A stretch of DNA of 64,000 nucleotides. Source: JAXLWB01 sp046328715 (GTDB taxonomy: Bacteria > Chloroflexota > Anaerolineae > Caldilineales > Caldilineaceae). Position numbers and translations under genes: made by a program. The notes under the pieces were generated by a model, which saw nothing but the letters and a program-made list of their open reading frames with translations, was not told the origin of the DNA and ran no database searches. Positions 26,921 through 35,660 of the stretch are shown here, piece by piece; position 1 is the first letter of the stretch; every line of letters begins with the position of its first letter. The stretch is taken from the NCBI GenBank assembly GCA_046328715.1, contig JAXLWB010000008.1:220252-284251 (forward strand), given 5' to 3'.

Positions 26921-27016
26921 GGACAGTGGGTCAGTAAGACAGTGGGTCAGTAAGACAGTGGACTAATTCACTGTCTTACTGTCTTACTGACCTACTGACC
27001 TACTGACTCACTGTCT
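26921..27016. repeat. Word-built hairpin (AGACAGTG/GGTCAGTA type)
   Basis: The left arm 26921-26961 alternates 8 bp words GGTCAGTA and AGACAGTG. The right arm 26969-27016 repeats CTGTCTTA/CTGACCTA units in the opposite sense. It begins at the stop codon of the DegT gene (27017, read leftward) and ends about 45 bases from the ligase start. It shares words with 3522-3580, 46062-46135 and the coding insert at 981-1020. Confidence 0.92.
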
Positions 27017-28255
27017 TTAAGCTGCTACCGCCTCGCGATGAACCTCACTCTGGGCAGCAAATTCATGAATGGCATCTGCAACATAGTCGATCGACTCGTT
27101 GGGCAGTTCGGCATACATGGGCAGCGAGAGAATTTCGCTGGCGTAGCGCTCGGTGATCGGGAAATCACCCTTCTTGTAGCCCAGGTCCTGATAGGCAGGT
27201 TGGAGGTGGATCGGAACCGGATAGTGAATGCCTGTGCTGATCTTCTTGCTATTGAGTAAGGTTTGCAGTTGGGCACGCTCCTTGACCCGGATCAGATAAA
27301 TGTGATAAACCGGTTCGGCATAGGGTGCCTGGTAAGGAGGAGTCACCAATCCATCCAAGTCTGCAAGCAGCGAAGTGTAACGTTTGGCGTGCTGACGTCG
27401 CGCTTCGTTCCAGCCATCCAAACGAGGAAGTTTGACACGCAATACGGCGGCTTGCAACGTATCCAATCGGCGATTGTAGCCCTTCATCAGGTGGTGATAT
27501 TTCTCGCGCTGACCGTAATTACGCAACATACGTAACTTGGCATTGACTTGGGCGTCACTTGTCACCACCGCGCCACCATCGCCATAGGCACCTAAATTTT
27601 TGGCTGGGTAGAAACTGAAGACTGCCGCATGGCCCAACGAACCAGCGCGCTTGCCTTTGTAGCGTGCACCGTGTGCCTGTGAGGCATCCTCGATCACGAT
27701 CAAACCGTAGCGCTCGGCCATGCTCAGAATCGGGTCCATATCTACTGGGTGACCGTAAAGATGTACCGGCATGATCGCCTTGGTGCGTGGCGTGATGGCA
27801 TTCAACACCTGCTCAGGATCGATCTGGTAGGTCATCGGATCGATATCAACTAGGACGGGTGTAGCACCGACATACGAGATCGAGAGGACGGTAGCCATAA
27901 AGGTGTTCGCCACCGTAATCACCTCGTCGCCGGGTCCGATGTCATAGGCCTTCAACACCATTTCTAGGGCTGAAGTGCCCGAATCGATCCCAATCGCATA
28001 GCTTGTTTCGCAGTAGGCAGCGAATTCTTCTTCAAAGCGGTCGACATCCTGTCCCAGGATAAAATCAGTCTTGCTCAGGACTCGCTGCATTGCCAGATCG
28101 ACATCCGGTTGCAAGGAGGCGTATTGTGCGGCTAAATCCACAAAGGGCACGCTCAAGCCACTGCTGCTGTGACCATTCTGGTGATTTCCATTGTGATGAT
28201 TTCCGTTTTGATGACCGTTTGTAGCGTGACCGTTGCTGTGTTGTATGTTCTGCAT
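27017..28255 (-). CDS. DegT/DnrJ/EryC1 PLP aminotransferase, WbpE/WlbC-like
   Basis: A 412-residue sugar aminotransferase. The PLP lysine is Lys219 in SFYPAKNLGAYGDGGA, and IEDASQAHGARYKG precedes it, as in WbpE-like enzymes. It would aminate a UDP-3-keto-uronate made by the dehydrogenase encoded 9 bases upstream. The first 32 residues are an unusual Asn/Gly/His-rich repeat (NGH/NGN/HQN units) absent from the family. Removing it leaves a normal start at VPFVDLAAQY. Confidence 0.86.
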   Translation of the reverse strand: MQNIQHSNGHATNGHQNGNHHNGNHQNGHSSSGLSVPFVDLAAQYASLQPDVDLAMQRVLSKTDFILGQDVDRFEEEFAAYCETSYAIGIDSGTSALEMVLKAYDIGPGDEVITVANTFMATVLSISYVGATPVLVDIDPMTYQIDPEQVLNAITPRTKAIMPVHLYGHPVDMDPILSMAERYGLIVIEDASQAHGARYKGKRAGSLGHAAVFSFYPAKNLGAYGDGGAVVTSDAQVNAKLRMLRNYGQREKYHHLMKGYNRRLDTLQAAVLRVKLPRLDGWNEARRQHAKRYTSLLADLDGLVTPPYQAPYAEPVYHIYLIRVKERAQLQTLLNSKKISTGIHYPVPIHLQPAYQDLGYKKGDFPITERYASEILSLPMYAELPNESIDYVADAIHEFAAQSEVHREAVAA

Positions 28256-28264
28256 AAAGTGTTT

Positions 28265-29395
28265 CTATCCTTTCAAATAACTTTTGCCGTTGCTCACAAG
28301 AGAGGCACTTTGCTGGGCAAAAGAGAGGTTTGCTTCTGTTTTATTGGTTGTTGCGATTGTGACAGGCGCACCGTTTAGAGCAATCGATTGGTCAATGGCG
28401 CTCAGCACTTTCACCACTTCCATGCCCGCCCAACCATCGGTCAGTGGGCGATTGCCTGTGGCAAGGCAATCCAAGAAGTGCATACATTGCGTTTTGAGCG
28501 GTTCGTTGACCTCGATCTGCGGGCTGTAAATGTCGCCATCGCGCATCATAAATTGATGCTCGCCAAAGGTGCTGGCTTCCGGTGGGCGGCGAACGACCCC
28601 TTTTTCGAAGATCTTGACCCGCTCCAAAGCGTTGAGATCATCAAAAACAATGCGCTTGTTGCTTCCTACGACCACCAGTTGGCGAACTTTGTTCGGGTCG
28701 GCCCAACTGACATGGATGTTGCCGATCACATTGTCGCCGTAGCCCATCGAGACAAAGCCCACGTCCTGATTGTCGCTCTGCAAGACCTTCGCCCCCACCG
28801 CGCTGACCCATTGCGGAGAGCGATCGAGCAGATAGTTGAAGATGGAGATATCGTGCGGTGCCAAGTCCCACAGTGCATTCACATCGTGGCGAATTGGCCC
28901 TAAGTTGGTGCGGCAGGAGTAAAGATAGTAAATCTGCCCCATATCTGCACGGCGCAGATTTTCCTTCACCTTGCGAATGCCCGAGTTATAGAGGAAGGTG
29001 TGACCGACCATCAAGGTCCGGTTGTACATCTCTGAGATAGCAACTAGATCCTGGCAATCTTCGACGGTAGTTGCCATCGGCTTTTCGACGAGTACATGTT
29101 TGCCTGCAACCAATGCCGCTTTTGTCACATCAAAGTGAGTTGTAGCACCAGTACAAACTACCAACGCATCGACGCCAGGAATTTGCAGAGCCTCCTCCAG
29201 ATCGGTAGCCAAGACAGCGCCAGGATAGCGACTGCCGATCTCCTTCAGGCGTTCTTTGCGTTGGTCGCAGATCGCCACAACTTCTGAATTGGCTAATTCG
29301 TTAAAGACACGCAGATAGTTGATTCCCCAATAACCACAACCAACCACTGCGACACCGATTTTGTCTGAACTACTTTTTGCACCTTGGTTTATCAT
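28265..29395 (-). CDS. Gfo/Idh/MocA dehydrogenase, WlbA/WbpB-like
   Basis: A 376-residue NAD-dependent sugar dehydrogenase with the motif VAVVGCGYWGINYLRVF and the EKP catalytic motif (VLVEKPMATT). The GYWG start is typical of WlbA/WbpB, which oxidises C3 of UDP-N-acetylglucosaminuronate. It is immediately followed by the DegT aminotransferase, the next step of that pathway. The acetyltransferase at 10115 would complete it. A separate 6-dehydrogenase (WbpA) is not identified, unless the AlgD-like or Ugd protein serves. Confidence 0.84.
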   Translation of the reverse strand: MINQGAKSSSDKIGVAVVGCGYWGINYLRVFNELANSEVVAICDQRKERLKEIGSRYPGAVLATDLEEALQIPGVDALVVCTGATTHFDVTKAALVAGKHVLVEKPMATTVEDCQDLVAISEMYNRTLMVGHTFLYNSGIRKVKENLRRADMGQIYYLYSCRTNLGPIRHDVNALWDLAPHDISIFNYLLDRSPQWVSAVGAKVLQSDNQDVGFVSMGYGDNVIGNIHVSWADPNKVRQLVVVGSNKRIVFDDLNALERVKIFEKGVVRRPPEASTFGEHQFMMRDGDIYSPQIEVNEPLKTQCMHFLDCLATGNRPLTDGWAGMEVVKVLSAIDQSIALNGAPVTIATTNKTEANLSFAQQSASLVSNGKSYLKG

Positions 29396-29454
29396 TGACT
29401 TTTCCCATCACGATCATTGAACAAATAATTCCGACACGGTAATGATTCAGGCAC

Positions 29455-29554
29455 TACACAGAGGACACGGAGGAGCCAAAGAGAGCGCAGAGCACACAGG
29501 AGAATTTTTTCTTTCTCAGTGCTCTCTGTGGGTTCTCTTATGAACTCTGTGTCC
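29455..29554. repeat. Word-built inverted repeat (CACAGAGG type)
   Basis: The left part (29455-29503) is purine-rich with CACAGAGG/GAGAGCGCAGAG words. After an AATTTTTTCTTT centre the right part (29511-29554) is CTCTCTGTG/CTCTGTGTCC. The arms are imperfect. It fills most of the 179-base gap between the sugar-transferase stop and the dehydrogenase start. The same words occur at 35533-35636. Confidence 0.82.
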
Positions 29555-29574
29555 AAAATCACTACCCGAATAAT

Positions 29575-30321
29575 TTATTGAGCACCCGATCCTAAGAGCA
29601 CCGAGGGGATGGTGAGGATCAGAATGCGCAGATATTGCCAAACTGATTGCTTTCGCACGTAATCAATATCCATTTGGATCATCTCTTCGAAGCTGACACG
29701 GCTGCGGCCATTCAATTGCCACAAGCCAGTCAATCCCGGGCGGGCGGCGAGCCGCTCAAAGTGATGTTCCTGATACTCAGCCACTTCATAGGCTGGTACA
29801 GGGCGTGGACCGACTAGGCTCATTTCGCCTTTCAAGACATTGATCAATTGGGGCAACTCATCCAAGCTGGTTTTGCGCAAAATGGCCCCAACTTTGGTAA
29901 TGCGTGGGTCGTTGGCCAACTTGAAGGGGTTTGCATCTTTGCCGTTGGTTGACAATTCACCACGGGCAAACGCTTTGATATGTTCCTGGTGTAGTGTTTG
30001 GTCAGCCTTATTGCGCATCGAACGGAACTTGTACATTTTGAAGTTTTGGATCTCCCAAACAGGGCGTCCATTCTCAATGCGCAAACGAGAGCCTACTCGC
30101 TCTTGGACAAAAAATACCGGGCCCGGACTATCAAGCTTGATCAGCAGTGCCAGCACAGGAAAGAGTGGCCATAAGACCAACAGACCCAAGATGGTTACTG
30201 TCAAATCAAGCGCACGAATGCACGTCTGGTGGAAGGCACTCGAATTTGTTTTAGCGATAATCCTCTTTGGGGCATCGATCCACTGCAAAGAGCTGTGGTG
30301 ATAGGTTGTAGTGGATTGCAT
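29575..30321 (-). CDS. Initiating sugar transferase (WcaJ/WbaP catalytic type)
   Basis: A 248-residue bacterial sugar transferase that loads the first sugar phosphate on undecaprenyl phosphate. It has one membrane-embedded segment (about residues 38-60), then the signature DSPGPVFFVQERVG, KFRSMRNKAD and LPQLINVLKGEMSLVGPRP. It lacks the extra N-terminal membrane domain of full WbaP, so it is the short form. A strong AGGAGG lies before the start. It marks the beginning of polymer assembly in this cluster. Confidence 0.88.
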   Translation of the reverse strand: MQSTTTYHHSSLQWIDAPKRIIAKTNSSAFHQTCIRALDLTVTILGLLVLWPLFPVLALLIKLDSPGPVFFVQERVGSRLRIENGRPVWEIQNFKMYKFRSMRNKADQTLHQEHIKAFARGELSTNGKDANPFKLANDPRITKVGAILRKTSLDELPQLINVLKGEMSLVGPRPVPAYEVAEYQEHHFERLAARPGLTGLWQLNGRSRVSFEEMIQMDIDYVRKQSVWQYLRILILTIPSVLLGSGAQ

Positions 30322-30436
30322 TTTTTCCTCCTAGAAAGAGCAGTTTACTATCACAAATTAATGTTTTTTATAAAAAATATTCCAAAAATTATGCAACCGC
30401 ATTGCACAGAATGGCTATAAAGGGAATCTGTTTAGT

Positions 30437-32176
30437 TTATTTTTGGAGCCGTGCTCGGTTCGCAACCAGGCCGATTACCTGAGGATTTACCGTGCGAATA
30501 TTGTTGATACTTTCCTTAACTACTTCTTGCTTCACTTGTCCATAGCCCACTACAAAAACAACCGCATCGGCCACAGAGGCAAGGGTAGAGGTATAGGCCG
30601 CAGAAGCATAGGCAGGTGCATCAACCAGGACAACATCGCAGCGGTGTTGCAATTCTTCAAACAAATTCTTCAGTCGGAGTGAACTTAATAGTTGTACGGG
30701 GTTATTTAGGGTCAAGGGTCCAGTGGTAAGAACTTGGACACCAGGGATCATCGTACGTTGCAGGCTATTGGTAAGCGACATCTCCAACGACTTGTGCAGC
30801 ATGGTCGCCATGTCGGGTGCTTCGCTGGCGTAAGAGCCATTGTTCGGGTTGAGGACCGTGCTGCTCGCATACTCAGCATCGGCAACCTTGGCGGTCGCCA
30901 CACCGGAAGGAATTCCCAGCCCGTTTGCCAACGCAATGCCATTAGACATACCATTGGGTGCGCTGAAGCCGTTGACATAGGGTGTCGCTTTCGGCCCTTG
31001 CAGGCGTTGTTTGTAGAGCCATTCCTGTTCATGCAAAATGTTGCTCAGGCCAATATGGTTTTGCAGGCCGAACAGAACGTGCATCATGGGCGACTGAAAA
31101 TCGCAGTCCACGACGATTACCTCACGTCCTGACTCAGCAAAGGACCAGGCGAGATTGGCTACAATCGTCGAGCGGCCTTCTTGGCTTTGCGTGCTGGTCA
31201 CCAAAAAGCTTGAAAAACCTTGTTTATTGGCACGCGCAATCAAGCTGATGCCCAAGCGGCGAAAGGCATCATAGCCCACCGGATCGACCTCGCGATCCCC
31301 ATTTTGGCTGGAAGTGCTTCCTTTGGACTCAGGAATTTCACCGAGAACAGGCAAGTTGCTCATTCCCTGAAGTTGATCCGCAGAGCGAACTTTTGTGTCG
31401 AAGTTGTGAAGCAGAAATGCAGTTCCCAAACCACCGACCAAACCAGCAAAGATGCCAAGCGCCAAATTGAGCAACAGACTAGGCGAGGAAGGCTTCGTGG
31501 GGACTACCGCCGGATCAACTACGGAAATCGTGGTGGATTGCAGGCGCTCTTGCAACTGAGCATTGTCAAATTCTTTACGAATCTGATCCAACTGAGATTT
31601 CTGCGCGCCAATCGTTCGCGACAATGTATTACGACGCTCAATCGACTTGGCATCATCCCCAATCACTGCATCCAACTCTGCCTGAGTTTGGCGGATATCC
31701 TCTTCGGCCTGAGTGATCTGCTGTTGCAACAGTTCCTGGGCGCGTTGGCGATTGCTATCGGTTACCTTAGCCCCTTCTTCGATCAGGAACTGGGCAAGAC
31801 GATTGGCCATTTGAGCGGCCAATTCAGGATTTGGATGGGTCACACCGGTTTGCATCAATTCAGAATTGGCCAGGATTTTGACATTGATTTGCGGCGCTTC
31901 ACTTAGCTGAAACTCTTTCATCAACTCAGCGCGTACATTTCCGCCACTCGCCAATTGGCTATAGGTGTTCATCAAACGATCGGTGTAATCAATGTTATAT
32001 TGAACCCAGTCGGTTGAGCCACTGATGGCAGTAGCAAAGCGTAGCGTTGCAGATGCATCATATTTTGGAGTGAGTAGAAACGTTCCTCCAACTGCGGCAA
32101 TGACAGCGAAGAGCAGTGTGCCAATAATCACAATACGATGTCGGTTCAAGATAGCCAGATATGTTTTTAAGTCCAT
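30437..32176 (-). CDS. Wzz-type chain-length regulator fused to tyrosine-kinase-like domain
   Basis: A 579-residue protein: Wzz domain between two membrane segments (about residues 14-34 and 235-255) with a coiled coil, then a cytoplasmic BY-kinase-like domain. The Walker A position reads TQSQEGRST with Arg335 where the catalytic lysine is expected. The A' motif reads VIVVDCDFQSP. A Gly/Asn/Ala-rich insert of about 90 residues separates these from the LVDAP Walker-B-like strand. The C-terminus has no tyrosine cluster. It likely controls chain length, but kinase activity is doubtful. It is the first gene of the leftward exopolysaccharide cluster and has an AGGAA site. Confidence 0.84.
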   Translation of the reverse strand: MDLKTYLAILNRHRIVIIGTLLFAVIAAVGGTFLLTPKYDASATLRFATAISGSTDWVQYNIDYTDRLMNTYSQLASGGNVRAELMKEFQLSEAPQINVKILANSELMQTGVTHPNPELAAQMANRLAQFLIEEGAKVTDSNRQRAQELLQQQITQAEEDIRQTQAELDAVIGDDAKSIERRNTLSRTIGAQKSQLDQIRKEFDNAQLQERLQSTTISVVDPAVVPTKPSSPSLLLNLALGIFAGLVGGLGTAFLLHNFDTKVRSADQLQGMSNLPVLGEIPESKGSTSSQNGDREVDPVGYDAFRRLGISLIARANKQGFSSFLVTSTQSQEGRSTIVANLAWSFAESGREVIVVDCDFQSPMMHVLFGLQNHIGLSNILHEQEWLYKQRLQGPKATPYVNGFSAPNGMSNGIALANGLGIPSGVATAKVADAEYASSTVLNPNNGSYASEAPDMATMLHKSLEMSLTNSLQRTMIPGVQVLTTGPLTLNNPVQLLSSLRLKNLFEELQHRCDVVLVDAPAYASAAYTSTLASVADAVVFVVGYGQVKQEVVKESINNIRTVNPQVIGLVANRARLQK

Positions 32177-32764
32177 AACGATTGTTTCCTAAGAAACGAG
32201 CTCCTTGGTATAGTCTCTGGTAGAGCGTCCTAGTTAAAAACACAAAAGCTTCGCCATCACAGGCGGATTGCACCTATGAATGCAGCTAATGCAGAAACGG
32301 ATGGCCCTCGAACAAATCGAAGCCACCTGTTCTGTGACGCCTATGTCACGGCTGCTAGCTGATAAAGTTGGCGCAGCCTATTTGTTCTAAACTATTGCAA
32401 TGCAGTTTGGGTTAGATCAGTTGATTGTTAACGCTAGATTTTATGAAAATGTCTGTATGGTTTGCCATCGAATTGAGTTTGTTAACTAGCCGATCTGTAG
32501 TTGGGCAGTTAAAAATTCATCTTTCTGGCTTGTAGCTTGAAATATTACGAAAAATATTAATATTGCAAACTAGTTAATATCGCTATTATTCTATACTGGC
32601 TTTTCAGTTATGTTAATCGCCCAATGCTTGCAACATGCTGACAAGAATGCTGATCTTGGTAATCTTTGTTACCTTGTTTCCATTTGTCTCTACATGATTA
32701 TCGCTCCTTACAACACAAAGATAATACAGTTTTTGTGAATTCTTGCTTACTGAAAACTTATTCT
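32177..32764. other. A/T-rich gene-free spacer between divergent units
   Basis: No convincing gene is seen in this region between the leftward exopolysaccharide cluster and the rightward comM. It should hold the cluster's main promoter and regulatory sites. A GTGAC-N6-GTCAC palindrome (32334-32349) is the only distinct operator-like element I can see. Confidence 0.5.
32334..32349. promoter_or_regulatory. Candidate operator GTGAC-N6-GTCAC
   Basis: A perfect 5 bp inverted repeat with a 6 base spacer about 160 bases upstream of the Wzz-like start. The outline recalls CRP/FNR-family sites but the spacing differs from the strict TGTGA-N6-TCACA form. No regulator gene is in the window. Confidence 0.3.
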
Positions 32765-32792
32765 TTGAAGCCAGCCATCAAAGTGGTATAGT
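32765..32792 (+). promoter_or_regulatory. Candidate sigma-70-type promoter for comM
   Basis: TTGAAG, a 16 base spacer, then TATAGT. Predicted transcription would begin near 32799, leaving about a 190 base leader before the ATG at 32987. Confidence 0.45.
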
Positions 32793-32986
32793 TTGCTTCT
32801 ACATTTCACAAAGTTTCAACTGAGCGTCAGGCCAAAAGAGAACAACGTTTCCCGGCTACCTTCCGTATTCCAGGAACAACGCATCTTAGAGCTGGTTTGC
32901 TAGTAGCATCCGCAAAGAATAAAAATGCGCTTCAGCGTGACTCTGTTTCGCCGATTGCTCTTGTGTGGATTTGGAGGTTACCCCCG

Positions 32987-34516
32987 ATGCTTGCTAAAGT
33001 GCAGAGCTGTGCGGTCGTTGGGCTAGATGCAGAACCCATTACAGTCGAAGTCGATATTGCCAGTGGCCTGGAAAAAGTAACTCTCGTCGGTTTGCCAGAT
33101 GCTGCCGTTCGTGAAAGTAGCGAACGTGTCCGTGCAGCTATCTCCAATAGTGGCTTCTTTTTCCCGCAACACCGCCTAACCGTCAACCTGGCACCAGCCG
33201 ATCTGCACAAAGAAGGCTCGGCCTACGATCTGCCGATTGCCGTCGGCATTTTGATTGCGACCCGTCAAGCCCCGGAAACAGTAGAAGATGCGCTCCTACT
33301 CGGCGAGTTGAGCCTAGATGGGAGCGTCAGCCATGTCAACGGCGTGCTACCGATGGCCAACATGGCCCGTCAGCGTGGCTACAAACGGCTCTTTGTTTCA
33401 GCCGCCGATGCCCCCGAGGCTGCATTGGTCGAAGGATTGGAGGTCTACCCGGTACAAAACCTGGCAGCTTTGATTCAACATCTTTCCGGAGCCAAACCCC
33501 TGACGCGCTATGAGGCTAGCCTGCGCTTTGATGAAAGCAGTGATCCTCTCTTTCCTGTGGATTTTTCGGATATAAAAGGGCAAGAGACGATCAAACGAGC
33601 GTTAGAGATCGCCTGTGCGGGAAGCCACAATACGGTTATGAAGGGGCCACCCGGTGCAGGAAAGACGCTACTCGCTCGTGCGCTGCCATCGATCCTCCCT
33701 CGCCTGACATTGGGAGAAGCACTCGACATTACCAGAATTTATTCAGTCGCCGACGCCCTGCCCGACCACCAGCCGCTGGTGCGTACCCGTCCCTTTCGGG
33801 CGCCGCATCACACCATCAGTCATGCTGGACTTGTCGGTGGCGGACGTTGGCCCCGACCTGGGGAGATTTCATTAGCTCATCGTGGGATACTTTTTCTCGA
33901 TGAATTGCCTGAATTTGATGCAAGGAGCCTTGAGACACTTCGTCAGCCGCTGGAGGATCGTATTGTTACGATCTCGCGGGCCAGCGGTTCATTGACATTT
34001 CCTGCCAGCTTTGTGCTGATTGCGGCACTTAATCCCTGCCCCTGTGGCTATTTCGGCGATGATCGTCAACAATGTACCTGCTCCATGGCGATGGTGCAGC
34101 GCTATCAGAAGCGCATCAGCGGACCGCTCATGGACCGGATTGATATTCATCTCGAAGTACAGCGGGTGCCTTTTCAGAAATTATCAGGAATGGACCAGGG
34201 CGAATCTTCCAAGACGATTCGCCAACGGGTCGAGCAGGCGCGGGCCATCCAGGTTGCACGCTTTGCGAACCTCGGTAAGCCGACTGTGTTGGTCAACGGC
34301 GATATGGGACCCGCCGAAGTGCAGCAATTTTGTACCTTGGATGACGCCGGTCGCAACCTGATGCGCGCCGCCACCCAGCAGATGAATCTCAGTGCACGCG
34401 CCTATCACCGAGTACTTAAACTGGCACGTACAATCGCCGACCTGGCCAACGAGCCGCAAATTCAAATGGCACATCTCGCCGAAGCCTTGCAGTATCGCCC
34501 CCGCCAAACACTCTAA
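32987..34516 (+). CDS. comM: YifB/ComM family AAA+ ATPase (Mg-chelatase-like)
   Basis: A 509-residue protein with the N-terminal ChlI-like domain (MLAKVQSCAVVGLDAEP start, NLAPADLHKEGSAYDLPIA), a Walker A motif GPPGAGKTLL, a Walker B ILFLDELPEF, and the C-terminal Mg-chelatase-type helical domain. ComM promotes branch migration during natural transformation in some bacteria. The start chosen has GGAGG upstream and matches the family N-terminus. A TTG-initiated extension from 32897 is possible but not conserved in style. A zinc-like cysteine pair (CPCGYFGDDRQQCTC) is typical of the family. Confidence 0.9.
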   Translation: MLAKVQSCAVVGLDAEPITVEVDIASGLEKVTLVGLPDAAVRESSERVRAAISNSGFFFPQHRLTVNLAPADLHKEGSAYDLPIAVGILIATRQAPETVEDALLLGELSLDGSVSHVNGVLPMANMARQRGYKRLFVSAADAPEAALVEGLEVYPVQNLAALIQHLSGAKPLTRYEASLRFDESSDPLFPVDFSDIKGQETIKRALEIACAGSHNTVMKGPPGAGKTLLARALPSILPRLTLGEALDITRIYSVADALPDHQPLVRTRPFRAPHHTISHAGLVGGGRWPRPGEISLAHRGILFLDELPEFDARSLETLRQPLEDRIVTISRASGSLTFPASFVLIAALNPCPCGYFGDDRQQCTCSMAMVQRYQKRISGPLMDRIDIHLEVQRVPFQKLSGMDQGESSKTIRQRVEQARAIQVARFANLGKPTVLVNGDMGPAEVQQFCTLDDAGRNLMRAATQQMNLSARAYHRVLKLARTIADLANEPQIQMAHLAEALQYRPRQTL

Positions 34517-34564
34517 ACTGGATCCACAATCAACAATCGATGTTTACAGAAAAGGAGAAATGCA

Positions 34565-35527
34565 ATGCCGCTTTTATTTGACATGCCCTATGAGAAGTTG
34601 CAAAGCTACCAGGGCACCAATCCTCGTCCGCATGATTTTGATGAGTATTGGGATCGATCTTTGGCAGAGATGCGGTCACTTGATTCCAGGGTGGAGTTGG
34701 TTCCGGCTGACTTCAAAACCAGCTTTGCCGACTGTTTTCACATGTACTTTACCGGTGTCGGCGGTGCACGGGTTCATGCCAAATTGTTGCAGCCCAAAAA
34801 TCCCAAGGGACGCAACCCAGCCATCCTGATGTTTCACGGCTATTCGGGCAGTTCGGGCGATTGGACTTCCAAGTTGGGTTATGTGGCACAGGGTTATACG
34901 GTGGCGGCACTCGATTGTCGTGGACAGAGTGGACTCTCGGAAGATAACGGAAGCTATCGCGGCATGACCTTGCGAGGTCATATTGTGCGTGGTCTGGATG
35001 ATGCGCCGGAAAAGCTTTACTTCCGCTCGGTCTACCTCGATACAGCGCAGATGGCACGCATCGTGATGGATATGCCCCACGTCGATCCAGATCGGGTCGG
35101 TGCGACAGGTGGTAGCCAGGGTGGTGGGTTGACGCTTGCCTGCATTTCGCTCGAACCACGCATTCGTCTCGCTGCGCCGGTCTTCCCCTTCCTCAGCGAC
35201 TACCAACGCACCTGGGAAATTGACCAGGCCAAGGATGCCTATGCCGAGTTGCGCGAATTCTTCCGCTGGTTTGACCCACACCACAAGCGCGAAAACGAGA
35301 TCTTCACCAAGCTGGGCTATATCGACATCCAACATCTCGCCCCGCGCATCCAGGCCAATGTGCTGATGACCGTCGGCTTTATGGACACAGTCTGTCCCCC
35401 CTCCACTCAGTTTGCGACCTACAACAAAATCAAGAGTGAGAAATCCTTGATCCTCTATCCTGACTTTGGCCACGAAAACTTGCCGAACAATGCGGATGAT
35501 ATTTTTAGCTTTTTGAGCCAGTTATAA
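34565..35527 (+). CDS. Acetyl xylan esterase / cephalosporin-C deacetylase (CE7, AXE1)
   Basis: A 320-residue alpha/beta hydrolase of the AXE1 family. The nucleophile is Ser184 in GGSQGG, the acid Asp274 in GFMDTVCPP, and the base His303 in FGHENLP. An HGYSGSSGDW stretch provides the oxyanion region, and CRGQSG is the usual family RGQ motif. There is no signal peptide, so it deacetylates imported oligosaccharides or small esters in the cytoplasm. A strong AAGGAG site precedes the ATG. It opens a rightward set of carbohydrate-related genes. Confidence 0.9.
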   Translation: MPLLFDMPYEKLQSYQGTNPRPHDFDEYWDRSLAEMRSLDSRVELVPADFKTSFADCFHMYFTGVGGARVHAKLLQPKNPKGRNPAILMFHGYSGSSGDWTSKLGYVAQGYTVAALDCRGQSGLSEDNGSYRGMTLRGHIVRGLDDAPEKLYFRSVYLDTAQMARIVMDMPHVDPDRVGATGGSQGGGLTLACISLEPRIRLAAPVFPFLSDYQRTWEIDQAKDAYAELREFFRWFDPHHKRENEIFTKLGYIDIQHLAPRIQANVLMTVGFMDTVCPPSTQFATYNKIKSEKSLILYPDFGHENLPNNADDIFSFLSQL

Positions 35528-35532
35528 CAGCA

Positions 35533-35636
35533 TTACACAGAGAGCGCAGAGGATTTCACAGAGAACAGAGAGACATTGAGATTTTTTCTCTGTGGTGCGC
35601 TGCGCAGGCTATGCCTTCTCTGTGCCCTCTGTGTAG
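35533..35636. repeat. Word-built inverted repeat (CACAGAGA type), second copy
   Basis: The left part (35533-35578) has ACACAGAGAGCGCAGAGG and ACAGAGAA words. After a TTTTTT centre the right part (35586-35636) has CTCTGTG words in the opposite sense. It begins 6 bases after the esterase stop and shares its words and T-rich centre with 29455-29554. Confidence 0.85.
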
Positions 35637-35660
35637 TAATTCGTCCATTGAAAGGCTATT

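Noticed and set aside
26921..27016. Short direct repeats resembling a CRISPR array
   Set aside because: Units are 8 bp, contiguous without spacers, and inverted in the second half; no cas genes are near.
10741..32176. Lipopolysaccharide O-antigen cluster of a Gram-negative
   Set aside because: No lipid A, core or Lpt genes are present; exopolysaccharide or sheath polymer is the safer reading.
34676..35473. A 265-codon - strand frame
   Set aside because: It is opposite the acetyl xylan esterase, whose catalytic triad is intact.
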